Assembly (NCBI GenBank): GCA_041678005.1
Contig: JBAYOW010000001.1
Location: 1-64,000, forward strand
Reading direction: 5' to 3'
Source: Sulfurivermis sp041678005
GTDB lineage: Bacteria; Pseudomonadota; Gammaproteobacteria; Thiohalomonadales; Thiohalomonadaceae
Length of the DNA stretch: 64,000 bases
Program-made: the position numbers and the translations under genes
Notes under the pieces: generated by a model
Seen by the model: the letters and a program-made list of their open reading frames with translations, nothing else
Told to the model about the DNA's origin: nothing
Database searches by the model: none
Part shown: positions 26,911 to 35,156 of the stretch, piece by piece
How the letters are laid out: each line of letters opens with the position of its first letter
How positions within the stretch are numbered: position 1 is the stretch's first letter

Positions 26911-28536
26911 TCAATCCAGAGGCCGCACTGAACCTGGTTCAATACTGCCAGCAAAACGCTCAAGCAAACCCTTTACCTTTTCATCATCTTCAATCGCCCT
27001 CTGCGCACCATCCTGCCGCAACTGCTCGCGGTGCTGCTGTGCTTTCATTGGCGTCTCATGAGCAAGTTGTTCCTGCAGCCTGATTTCAAGCCGCAAGGGA
27101 CGAGCAAAATACGTTGTCAGAGCCTTGCCCAGTGCATCTTCACTCTTCTTACTTTGCAAGGCATGCTGACCGGCATCCAGCGCCAGCACGATTTTATCGT
27201 CAGCGAACTCAAACAAAGCACAATTGAGCGCCAACTGCCGAGCCAGACCCGACAACGGCAAGGCGGCTGCTACTTCGTGCCAGTCAAAATCATCGCTGAC
27301 CGGCTGTTTTACTTTCGTCACATCTGACGGAGCCGACACGCTTGCAGCAATAACAGGCGTTATTTCAGTTGGCTTTACCGCCACCGGCCTGCGTGAACTA
27401 CCGACAGAAACAACAGTCTTGCTGGTATTTGTTGGTTCCCGACCAGCTGTGCCAGCAGGACGAAAGGCCAGCATACGCAACAAAACCATATCAAAGCCAC
27501 CACGCGGGTCAGGTGCCAGGTGCAAATCTCGTCGACCAGTCAAACCAATCTGATAGAAAAGCTGCACATCTTCCGGCGTAATGATCTGTGCCAGCTCAAG
27601 CAAGGCCTCACGATGCTCCACATCCTCACCCAAGGCGGCAGGAACCGCCTGCGCCAGGGCGATTTGCAACAAAGAGCTATTCAATTCATTGAGTACACCG
27701 GCGTAATCAGGCGATAGCTCGGCCAATGCCGCAGCCTCAGCCAGCAACACCGCAGCATCACCCGATGCCAGTGCATGCAACAAGGCTATCACCCGCGTGC
27801 GATCAATCGTGCCTAATAGACCACGCACCGATTCTGCCTCCAGTACACCGCCACCATGTGCAATCGCCTGATCGAGCAGACTCAGTGCATCGCGTATGCT
27901 GCCATCGGCAGCACGCGCAATCTCACTGAGCGCAGCTGGCTCTGCCGTAATGTTCTCATCTTGCAGAATGGTCTGCAGATGATCGCGAATTTGTGTCAGC
28001 GACAAGCGCTTGAGATTGAATTGCAAACAACGGGAAAGTATCGTCACTGGCAGCTTTTGTGGATCCGTGGTCGCCAGCAAAAATTTGATATGCGGGGGCG
28101 GCTCTTCCAGCGTCTTCAGCAATGCATTGAAGCTATGATTGGAAAGCATGTGCACCTCATCGATGAGATACACCTTATAGCGGCCACGACTGGGGGCATA
28201 CTGCACGTTATCGAGTAGCTCACGCGTATCCTCGACTTTGGTACGCGAAGCAGCATCCACCTCGATGAGATCAATAAAACGTCCCTCATCAATCTCCCGG
28301 CAGGCACCACATTCACCACAAGGCTGAGAAGACACACCGCGCTCACAATTAAGCGCCTTGGCCAGAATGCGCGCAATGGTGGTCTTGCCTACCCCACGAG
28401 TACCAGTAAACAAAAAGGCATGATGCAGACGGTCGTTATCCAGGGCATTGATCAGGGCACGCAATACATGCTCCTGCCCAACCAGGGTAGAAAAATTGCG
28501 TGGGCGCCATTTGCGTGCGAGAACCTGATAACTCAC
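26911..28536 (-). CDS. dnaX: DNA polymerase III subunit gamma/tau DnaX
   Basis: A 541-residue clamp-loader ATPase. Walker A is GTRGVGKTT (45-53), zinc cysteines are C64, C73, C76 and C79, and LIDEVHM (124-130) is Walker B. The AAA+ core runs to about 370, followed by a Thr/Val/Pro-rich linker and a tau-specific C-terminal part. I chose GTG at 28536 (MSYQVLARKWRP), the family's conserved N-terminus; the longer reading to 28611 is not conserved. I did not see the A-AAA-AAG slippery heptamer that makes gamma in E. coli, so gamma may not be produced by that route. The 4.5S RNA gene lies upstream in the same direction. Confidence 0.95.
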   Translation of the reverse strand: MSYQVLARKWRPRNFSTLVGQEHVLRALINALDNDRLHHAFLFTGTRGVGKTTIARILAKALNCERGVSSQPCGECGACREIDEGRFIDLIEVDAASRTKVEDTRELLDNVQYAPSRGRYKVYLIDEVHMLSNHSFNALLKTLEEPPPHIKFLLATTDPQKLPVTILSRCLQFNLKRLSLTQIRDHLQTILQDENITAEPAALSEIARAADGSIRDALSLLDQAIAHGGGVLEAESVRGLLGTIDRTRVIALLHALASGDAAVLLAEAAALAELSPDYAGVLNELNSSLLQIALAQAVPAALGEDVEHREALLELAQIITPEDVQLFYQIGLTGRRDLHLAPDPRGGFDMVLLRMLAFRPAGTAGREPTNTSKTVVSVGSSRRPVAVKPTEITPVIAASVSAPSDVTKVKQPVSDDFDWHEVAAALPLSGLARQLALNCALFEFADDKIVLALDAGQHALQSKKSEDALGKALTTYFARPLRLEIRLQEQLAHETPMKAQQHREQLRQDGAQRAIEDDEKVKGLLERFAGSIEPGSVRPLD

Positions 28537-28646
28537 GGGTACACTATTCTCCAATAGATACCCCAGCAAGAACCGTGCTGAGGATGGCCAAAGTATACCT
28601 TGGCAAACCAACAGAGATCACAAACAGACCATCAGACTCAAAATTA

Positions 28647-28761
28647 GGTGGCGTTCCGTACCAGCCACACCCCGGCGCCCGAGTCCACTGTTACGGCTGC
28701 TCCCTTCCGGGCCTGACCGGGTTCACAGTCTGTCGTCGCGAGGGGACCGGCACGGCCCGCC
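28647..28761 (-). ncRNA. ffs: Signal recognition particle RNA (4.5S RNA)
   Basis: The minus strand carries GGTCAGGCCCGGAAGGGAGC followed by AGCC, the universal SRP domain IV apical loop that binds Ffh. The two ends pair (GGCGggCCGT with ACGGaaCGCC), giving a roughly 115-nt hairpin like E. coli 4.5S RNA. It lies between tRNA-Ser and dnaX, a common order in gammaproteobacteria. Ends are estimated from the pairing and may be off by a few bases. Confidence 0.95.
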
Positions 28762-28817
28762 ATTGAACTCAAGGAAGCTATACTAAATATCGAACAATTC
28801 TGAAGCCACAAGAAAAT

Positions 28818-28908
28818 TGGCGGAGAGGAAGGGATTTGAACCCTTGATACGCTATAAACGTATACACGCTTTCCAGGCGTGCTCCTTCAACCACTCGGAC
28901 ACCTCTCC
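28818..28908 (-). tRNA. tRNA-Ser (GGA)
   Basis: A class II tRNA of 91 nt, including an encoded CCA. The acceptor ends GGAGAGG and CCTCTCC pair; the anticodon stem CACGC/GCGTG encloses the loop CTGGAAA, giving anticodon GGA. The long variable arm (about TATACG-TTTA-TAGCGTATC region) is the serine feature. The T arm has GGTTCAAATCC. It reads UCC/UCU serine codons. Confidence 0.97.
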
Positions 28909-29097
28909 AGGAAACGCGCAAGGTTAAACCAGAACAGCAAGTCAAGCAATACACCAGCCCCTGATACTATCCAAATATATGCGCGCTCTGGCGAGGTGGA
29001 ACATACAATCTACTGGGTCTTAGTACATATCTGGCAAAAACGACCCTACCCAGCCATTCACATTAAGCATGTGTATGATGGTTTATCTGATAGTCAA

Positions 29098-29580
29098 CTA
29101 AACCCCATGCCGACTACGGATATCTTCCAGCAAACCTGCGGCAGCGGCCTCGACCATGTCAAAGACCCGCTCAAAGCCTTCTGCACCACCGTAGTATGGA
29201 TCCGGCACTTCGCGTTCAGCCATGTGCGGGGCAAACTCCATAAACAGACGCAACCTATGCTCCTGCCCTTCAGGGCACAACTCAGAGAGTAAAGAGTAAT
29301 TATCCCTATCCATCGCAAGGATATAATCAAATAAAAGAAAATCCTCACGCACGGCCTTGCGAGCGCGTTGTACGCTTAAGTCTATCCCGTGTCTTTTGGA
29401 TGTTTCTTGTGCACGACTATCGGGTTGCTTACCTATGTGATATGCGTGAGTACCAGCTGAATCCACCTGGATCCTGTCGGCAAGTCCTGCCTCACACACC
29501 AGGTGTTCAAAATAACCATGAGCCATGGGCGAACGACAAATGTTTCCCATGCAAACCATTAAAACACTTATTTTTTTCAT
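29098..29580 (-). CDS. Low-molecular-weight protein-tyrosine phosphatase
   Basis: A 160-residue cytoplasmic phosphatase. The P-loop CMGNICRS starts at Cys10 with Arg16 (CX5R), and the general-acid loop is VPDPYYGG near residue 127. The substrate cannot be told from sequence: no tyrosine kinase or capsule-export gene is nearby, so it is not obviously a Wzb. The 189-bp space before it (28909-29097) and the 211 bases after its start (29581-29791) contain no feature I can recognise. Confidence 0.93.
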   Translation of the reverse strand: MKKISVLMVCMGNICRSPMAHGYFEHLVCEAGLADRIQVDSAGTHAYHIGKQPDSRAQETSKRHGIDLSVQRARKAVREDFLLFDYILAMDRDNYSLLSELCPEGQEHRLRLFMEFAPHMAEREVPDPYYGGAEGFERVFDMVEAAAAGLLEDIRSRHGV

Positions 29581-29791
29581 GTCACCAAATCATCTGAAGT
29601 GGGTTGCAATAAGGACTACTGAGCAAATATTACATATTATCCATCTTACCAGATAGGCAAAAACTTGCGAGTTGTTGCCAACTTCTCATGTTCCTGGTTA
29701 TTTATATTCTTGATTATTCAACGGACCAGATCGGCAACAATAGGAATGAATTGCTACACTCAAGAAGATGTCACCAATCAGGAGAAAGGCC

Positions 29792-30058
29792 ATGAACTGT
29801 CGCCAGCTGACACTAGCCCAATTGAGTCGCCTGGTAGGGCAGCCAACTATACATAACGGCGCATCCTGTCATGTTATCGAGGTATTGGCCGAAGGCCCGA
29901 CCCTGGTGCTACAAGACGATGGCTGCAATACTGAGATTCAGGACAACCGCTTCGGCGAACCCAATCGTAGTGTACCGCGCACCTATATTGTACCGCTGCT
30001 GGAAGGCGAGGAGTTGAACCCTGATTTTATTCTATTGAATCTACTGGACTGTAACTGA
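29792..30058 (+). CDS. Small conserved-looking protein, unknown
   Basis: An 88-residue protein with no recognised domain. It starts MNCRQLTLAQLSRLVGQP after a good Shine-Dalgarno (AGGAGAAA); an in-frame ATG at 29768 lies before that site. The middle (HVIEVLAEGPTLVLQDDG) looks like a small beta-barrel or SH3-like strand set, and the end is acidic and hydrophobic (PDFILLNLLDCN). It has no signal peptide. It is convergent with kdsB, and the two overlap by 18 bases. The function is unknown. Confidence 0.7.
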   Translation: MNCRQLTLAQLSRLVGQPTIHNGASCHVIEVLAEGPTLVLQDDGCNTEIQDNRFGEPNRSVPRTYIVPLLEGEELNPDFILLNLLDCN

Positions 30059-30817
30059 GCCAGCAGCCAATACCCGCCGCACACGCGCCAAATCATCTGG
30101 CGTGTCCACTCCAGCAGCCGGCTCTACTTTCGCTACGCCCACATGAATACCCGACCCATGCCACAATACACGTAATTGCTCCAGTGACTCGATCCCTTCA
30201 AGCGGCGAGGCGGGCAACGTAACATAGCGTTTCAGATAGCCAACACGATAAGCGTACACACCAAGATGGCGATAGTGCGTCGTCTGTGTCGGCAATTCGG
30301 TCGTGCTCACAGCAAAGGCATCGCGATGCCAGGGTATAGGCGCGCGACTGAAATAGAGCGCCATACCGGCCTGATTCATTACTACCTTCACCGTGTGCGG
30401 GTTGAATATCTCATCTACTGTTTTAATGCGTGTACACAAGGTGGCTACTTCAGCTTGTGCCTGCGCGGCCAGATTCTCGGCCACCTGTCTTAACAACTCC
30501 GGCGGCATCAGTGGCTCATCGCCCTGTAGATTAACCACGATCTCATCGTCGTCATAACCCTGGTTTTGCACTACATCAGCAAGGCGCTCACTGCCTGATT
30601 GATGCTCCACCGAGGTCAAGCAAACATCTGCACCAAAATGATTAGCTGCTTTGACGATACGCATATCATCGGTGGCGATCAGCACACTGTCAGCACCAGA
30701 GGCCAGAGCAGCTTCATATACATGCTGCAACATAGGCTTGCCCGCGATCTCCAGCAAGGGTTTGCCAGGCAACCGCGTAGATGCATAGCGAGCTGGGATG
30801 AGCACACGAAAGAACAT
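30041..30817 (-). CDS. kdsB: 3-deoxy-manno-octulosonate cytidylyltransferase
   Basis: A 258-residue CMP-Kdo synthetase. The nucleotide-binding start is IPARYASTRLPGKPLL, with NLQGDEPLMPP (about 97-107) and the HLGVYAYRVGYL segment (about 188-199). It activates Kdo for attachment to lipid A. The ATG overlaps the preceding Trm112-like gene by 1 base (TAATG). It belongs to the lpxK-msbA lipopolysaccharide block. Confidence 0.96.
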   Translation of the reverse strand: MFFRVLIPARYASTRLPGKPLLEIAGKPMLQHVYEAALASGADSVLIATDDMRIVKAANHFGADVCLTSVEHQSGSERLADVVQNQGYDDDEIVVNLQGDEPLMPPELLRQVAENLAAQAQAEVATLCTRIKTVDEIFNPHTVKVVMNQAGMALYFSRAPIPWHRDAFAVSTTELPTQTTHYRHLGVYAYRVGYLKRYVTLPASPLEGIESLEQLRVLWHGSGIHVGVAKVEPAAGVDTPDDLARVRRVLAAGSVTVQ

Positions 30818-30996
30818 TACACTTCCTCGTCTGCCGCCAGCTGGCGCGCTTCATCTTCCAGCATTACCGGAATATCATCACGGATCGGATAGGCCAGTCG
30901 ATCAGCCTTGCAGATCAATTCATGCTGTTCTTTTTTATAAAGCAAAGGCCCTTTGCACAGAGGACATACAAGAATATTCAGTAGTTTTTTATCCAT
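30817..30996 (-). CDS. ycaR: Trm112 family protein (YcaR-like)
   Basis: A 59-residue protein, MDKKLLNILVCPLCKGPL, with a CPLC pair followed by ELICKADRLAYPIRDDIPVML, the Trm112/YcaR signature. I start at the ATG at 30996, which has GAGGTG as Shine-Dalgarno; a GTG at 31005 overlaps that site. The family has a zinc-ribbon-like fold; its role in Gram-negatives between lpxK and kdsB is not settled. Confidence 0.93.
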   Translation of the reverse strand: MDKKLLNILVCPLCKGPLLYKKEQHELICKADRLAYPIRDDIPVMLEDEARQLAADEEV

Positions 30997-31001
30997 AGCT
31001 C

Positions 31002-31970
31002 TCACCTCGCCAACAGAGTAAGCAGTTGCTGGCCAAACTTATTCGCCAATTGTGCCGTAACGGTCACAGCCCAACATCTATCGTCCGCAAATACCCGACA
31101 TTTCACGCCATCCTTTTCTGTCATCAACACCGGCAGATCATCAGCAAACTGCAAATCAGCTACGCTATAGCGGTAATGATCGGGAAAGGCGTGCTCGATC
31201 ACTTCGATACCGTGCTCACGCAATAGCTGAAAAAAACGTGCTGGATTACCTATGCCAGCCACGGCATGCACGGTCTGGCCACGAAAAAATTCCAAACTTT
31301 GGCTGTCACCATCATGCAGTCGCTGCACTACTTGAGGCTGTAGCAGCATCTGCTGCTCGCACTCTTTAGCCACCCCGTTGGCAACGCGCAAATCCACCTC
31401 AGCTAACCTGCTAGCTGGTTCACGCAAGGGGCCGGCTGGCAAACAAAAGCCATTGCCCAGACGTCGACTACCATCCAGTACAGCAATCTCGATGTCTCGT
31501 TGCAAACAATAATGCTGCATGCCATCGTCAGAAATAATGATGTTGCAATCATGCTCTTGCAAAAGAGCTCTGGCCGCAGCCACTCGATCAGGCCCCACCA
31601 TCATCGGACAAGCAGTGCGCTGCACCGTCAACACCGGCTCATCACCGACCAGACGCGGGTCAGAATCAGCCCTGACTGGCTGTGGCCAGTGTGCGGCCAA
31701 TCCACCATAACCACGGCTGACAATACCTGGCCGCCAACCATTGGCCTGCAACCACTCGGCCAGCCAGATAACCAATGGCGTCTTGCCGCTGCCGCCCGCG
31801 GTGATATTGCCCACCACAATAACTGGCACGGGCATGCGCACACTGCGCCACCAGCCTTGCCGATACGCCTGACGGCGTAACATTGCCAGCAGGCAAAACA
31901 GGCCAGCCAAGGGCAAGAGCAGCAGCGCAATGGGATTAATGCTGTACCAATAATGATCAAGCCGTCGCAT
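31002..31970 (-). CDS. lpxK: Tetraacyldisaccharide 4'-kinase LpxK
   Basis: A 322-residue membrane-associated kinase that phosphorylates the lipid A disaccharide at the 4' position. The N-terminal hydrophobic segment (about 13-32) anchors it; Walker A is GNITAGGSGKTPLVIWL (about 54-70), and DDGMQHY is the family's catalytic-region motif. It lies 12 bases after msbA. Confidence 0.95.
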   Translation of the reverse strand: MRRLDHYWYSINPIALLLLPLAGLFCLLAMLRRQAYRQGWWRSVRMPVPVIVVGNITAGGSGKTPLVIWLAEWLQANGWRPGIVSRGYGGLAAHWPQPVRADSDPRLVGDEPVLTVQRTACPMMVGPDRVAAARALLQEHDCNIIISDDGMQHYCLQRDIEIAVLDGSRRLGNGFCLPAGPLREPASRLAEVDLRVANGVAKECEQQMLLQPQVVQRLHDGDSQSLEFFRGQTVHAVAGIGNPARFFQLLREHGIEVIEHAFPDHYRYSVADLQFADDLPVLMTEKDGVKCRVFADDRCWAVTVTAQLANKFGQQLLTLLAR

Positions 31971-31982
31971 TACAACGCCCTA

Positions 31983-33776
31983 TCAATTATCTTTACTCGA
32001 TTGTTCAGCAGCAGCCTCGTCGGGAGCTGTTTGAAACTGCAAACGATGCAAGGCTGCATAGTGTTTATTTAACGCCAGTAATTCCCGATGTGTCCCCATC
32101 TCAACAATACGGCCCTTATCCATAACCACGATGCGATCCGCCTTTTCTATCGTCGATAGGCGATGGGCGATCACCAGGGTAGTACGATTCTGCATGACGG
32201 CCTCCAGCGCCTGCTGTATATGCCGTTCGGAATGAGTATCCAGGGCAGAGGTTGCCTCGTCCAGGATCAGGATCGGGGCATTTTTCAGCAGTGCGCGAGC
32301 AATTGCTATGCGCTGGCGTTGACCACCAGAGAGCAACACACCATTTTCCCCAACCAGCGTATCCAGACCCTGCGGCAGATCGCGAATAAATTCCATCGCA
32401 TGCGCCGTCTCTGCGGCTTGTGCTATTTCTTCACGCGATGCCTCGCCCGTGCTGCCATAGGCGATATTGCGCGCAATCGTATCGTTGAACAACACGATAT
32501 GCTGGCTCACCAGGGCAATCTGATCGCGCAAACTACTTAGTTTCAGCGCACTAATATCCACGCCATCGAGCAGGATCTGCCCGTGCTGGACATCATAGAA
32601 ACGTGGCAACAGGCTGACTATGGTGGACTTGCCGCTACCAGATCGACCTACCAAGGCCACAGTCTGACCAGGTTCGATCTGCAGATTCACATTATGCAAT
32701 ACAGTTGGCTGTTCAGGCGTGTACTGAAATGAAACATCCCTGAACTCCACCCTGCCAGCAGCACGCGCCAACTCTTGTTTACCCTCATCCACTTCCACTG
32801 GAGTATCGACAAAGCCAAATATACTTTCAGCAGCGGCAAGACCTCGTTGCAGCACCACGGCCACCCGTGTCAAACGCTTAGTAGGCGCATACATCATCAT
32901 CATCGCGGCAATAAACGAGACAAAAGTACCAGGCGTGATCTGCTCCAGCATGGTATCTGTAGTTGCCAGATAAATTATTCCCGCCGAGCCCAGGGCAGTG
33001 ATGAACTGCACCAAAGGCGAACTGGCTGCCACCTGCGATTCCAGCCGCAGGGACAAGCGGCGATTGCGCTCATTGACCTCATTAAAACGCTCAGTCTCAT
33101 ATTCCTGGCCACCAAAGACCTTGACCACACGCTGGGCCATGACAACCTCTTCAGTAACATGCGCAACATCACCGACAGAATGTTGAATCCTTGAGCTATA
33201 ACGACGGGCATAACCACTGATCACAGCAATGACCTTAGCGATTACCGGCGCGGCAATAAATAGAACCAAGGCTAATTGCCAGCTGAGATAAAGCAGCCAG
33301 GCCAACAAGGCAATAACGACAAAAACATCACGCACCAAAGTAGTGATCACCTCGGTACTGGCTGAGGAAACCTGTTCCACATCGTAAATCAGTTTAGACA
33401 CCAAAGTGCCGGAAGCAATGCTATCGAAATAACTTACCGGCAAACGCAATAAATGGCGAAACATCTCGCCACGCAAAGCTTGAATGACGCGTCGCGCCAC
33501 CCACTGCATACCCATCGTCGAGGTATAACTGGCCAGGCCACTAATAAAAAACAGCAGCACCATGGCAACTGGTGTCCATTTGATAACCAGGCTGTCACGA
33601 TCAACAAAGGCGCCATCCATCAATGGCTTGAGCAATGCAGCAAAAGCAACTTCAGTAGCTGCCGTCACCAGTAAAGCAAAGATAGTCAGGATAAAAACAC
33701 GCCAATAAGGCTGTACATAACGCAGCAGGCGGCGATAAAGCTGCGCTGAATGTAGCGGAATTTTGCTAGCACACAT
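31983..33776 (-). CDS. msbA: Lipid A export ABC transporter MsbA
   Basis: A 597-residue half-transporter. Six membrane helices cover about 25-325; the ATPase domain follows, with Walker A GRSGSGKSTI (about residue 385), Q-loop, signature LSGGQRQRIAIARALL and Walker B ILILDEATSALD. It flips core-lipid A across the inner membrane as a homodimer. It heads msbA-lpxK-ycaR-kdsB. The 249-bp gap upstream (33777-34025) is AT-rich and shows no feature I can identify with confidence. Confidence 0.96.
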   Translation of the reverse strand: MCASKIPLHSAQLYRRLLRYVQPYWRVFILTIFALLVTAATEVAFAALLKPLMDGAFVDRDSLVIKWTPVAMVLLFFISGLASYTSTMGMQWVARRVIQALRGEMFRHLLRLPVSYFDSIASGTLVSKLIYDVEQVSSASTEVITTLVRDVFVVIALLAWLLYLSWQLALVLFIAAPVIAKVIAVISGYARRYSSRIQHSVGDVAHVTEEVVMAQRVVKVFGGQEYETERFNEVNERNRRLSLRLESQVAASSPLVQFITALGSAGIIYLATTDTMLEQITPGTFVSFIAAMMMMYAPTKRLTRVAVVLQRGLAAAESIFGFVDTPVEVDEGKQELARAAGRVEFRDVSFQYTPEQPTVLHNVNLQIEPGQTVALVGRSGSGKSTIVSLLPRFYDVQHGQILLDGVDISALKLSSLRDQIALVSQHIVLFNDTIARNIAYGSTGEASREEIAQAAETAHAMEFIRDLPQGLDTLVGENGVLLSGGQRQRIAIARALLKNAPILILDEATSALDTHSERHIQQALEAVMQNRTTLVIAHRLSTIEKADRIVVMDKGRIVEMGTHRELLALNKHYAALHRLQFQTAPDEAAAEQSSKDN

Positions 33777-34025
33777 ATTTCACCATGAAATGCAGATGAG
33801 GGCGTAGTTAATACGCCTCGAGGCTAATGCGTGAAGTAGCGAAATAGTAGTTCCCTTGCGACACGGGGCAACAGGATAATCGGCTCGCAGACCAAACCAA
33901 TGCTGTGCTATTGAGAAAAAGCAAACAACCATTTTGGCTTTCATTTAAATAGATACAATTCATCGTGATTTCAATAAAGACGGCTTTTACTCACATTCTG
34001 GTGAAATATACAAGCCAGACACAAT

Positions 34026-34448
34026 TCACTGTTCCTCGGCAGGCTGGCTGGTAGCAAAAGTCAGCTGATAAAAACCCAACTGACGTGCGGCGTCCATCGC
34101 CTTGATCACGGCCTCGTGAGGCGTACGCCGATCGGCGCTCAGGATCACCTGTGGCTTTTGTTCATCACCTGCTGCCCTGGCGATAGCATGTTTCAGTGTT
34201 GCCAATTGTGTGTTGATAACTTCCTCACGATTGATAAAAAACCGTCCTTCACCATCGATACTGATTTCCACAACCTTGCGCTCACTATGCAGGATCTCTC
34301 CGCTCGCCTCTGGTAAATCAATGGCAATTTCAGTCTCGCGGTTAAAGGTGGTAGAGACCATAAAAAAGATCAGTAACAAAAAGACGACACCAATAAGTGG
34401 AGTCAGATTGACATCAGGCTCCTCGCGTCGTTTAGCTTGAAAATTCAC
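34026..34448 (-). CDS. exbD: ExbD/TolR family energy-transduction protein
   Basis: A 140-residue protein: a short cytoplasmic N-terminus with VNLTPLIGVVFLLLIFFMV, whose helix carries the membrane segment (about 16-36), and a periplasmic domain with QVILSADRRTPHEAVIKAMD. Its partner is the ExbB-like protein, whose stop overlaps its ATG by 4 bases. No tonB follows, so the partner that uses the proton-motive force is unknown; this exbBD pair next to msbA is common in gammaproteobacteria. Confidence 0.93.
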   Translation of the reverse strand: MNFQAKRREEPDVNLTPLIGVVFLLLIFFMVSTTFNRETEIAIDLPEASGEILHSERKVVEISIDGEGRFFINREEVINTQLATLKHAIARAAGDEQKPQVILSADRRTPHEAVIKAMDAARQLGFYQLTFATSQPAEEQ

Positions 34449-35071
34449 CCTGCCACATCTCCTGCCTCACGTTCACCGTGGATGACCTCCACCAACTTGA
34501 GCGCCTCCTCCTCCATGCGCAGTGCCAATGCATCCACCTTGCCGCGAAAATAGCGATAAAACATCAAGCTGGGAATGGCGACCGTAAGACCTGCTGCCGT
34601 AGTTATCAATGCCTCGGAAATGCCGCCCGCCAGCACACCAGGATTACCCGTGCCCTGAATAGTGATCGCAGTAAATACCTTGATCATGCCAAAGACTGTA
34701 CCCAGCAGACCAAGTAATGGCGAAATGGATGAGATCGTACCCAAGGTGTTGAGATAACGTTCCAGCTCCTGCACTGCCTGCCGCCCTGCTTCCTCCAGGC
34801 TCTCCTTCATTACCTCACGGCTGTGATGCATATTGAGCAAACCTGCCGCCAACACGCGGCCCAAAGGTGAGCTACTACGCAAAGCCACGACCTGCTTATT
34901 GCCGAGTTGATTGGATTTGCACAACTGCCAGACCTGGCCAACCAGATTTCCTGGCACCACTTTTGACTCACGCAAAGACCAAATCCGCTCGCCCACAATG
35001 GCCAACGCCAGAATGGAGCACAAGATGATGGGCACCATCAGCCAGCCACCAGCAACAATAATCTCAAACAC
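34445..35071 (-). CDS. exbB: ExbB/TolQ family proton-channel protein
   Basis: A 208-residue MotA/TolQ/ExbB-family protein with three membrane helices (about 5-25, 110-135 and 150-175). The conserved region is LNTLGTISSISPLLGLLGTV and GGISEALITTAAGLTVAIPS. It forms a pentameric channel around ExbD. It lies 85 bases after comEC. Confidence 0.93.
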   Translation of the reverse strand: MFEIIVAGGWLMVPIILCSILALAIVGERIWSLRESKVVPGNLVGQVWQLCKSNQLGNKQVVALRSSSPLGRVLAAGLLNMHHSREVMKESLEEAGRQAVQELERYLNTLGTISSISPLLGLLGTVFGMIKVFTAITIQGTGNPGVLAGGISEALITTAAGLTVAIPSLMFYRYFRGKVDALALRMEEEALKLVEVIHGEREAGDVAG

Positions 35072-35156
35072 CTGTCACGCCCTTATCTACTCATATATAA
35101 ATGTGCCTACACTTTAGCAAACTGACACAAGGTAAAACCATTGCCAAACAATAATT

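Noticed and set aside
26911..28536. Programmed frameshift in dnaX for the gamma subunit
   Set aside because: I found no A-AAA-AAG type heptamer in the expected region.
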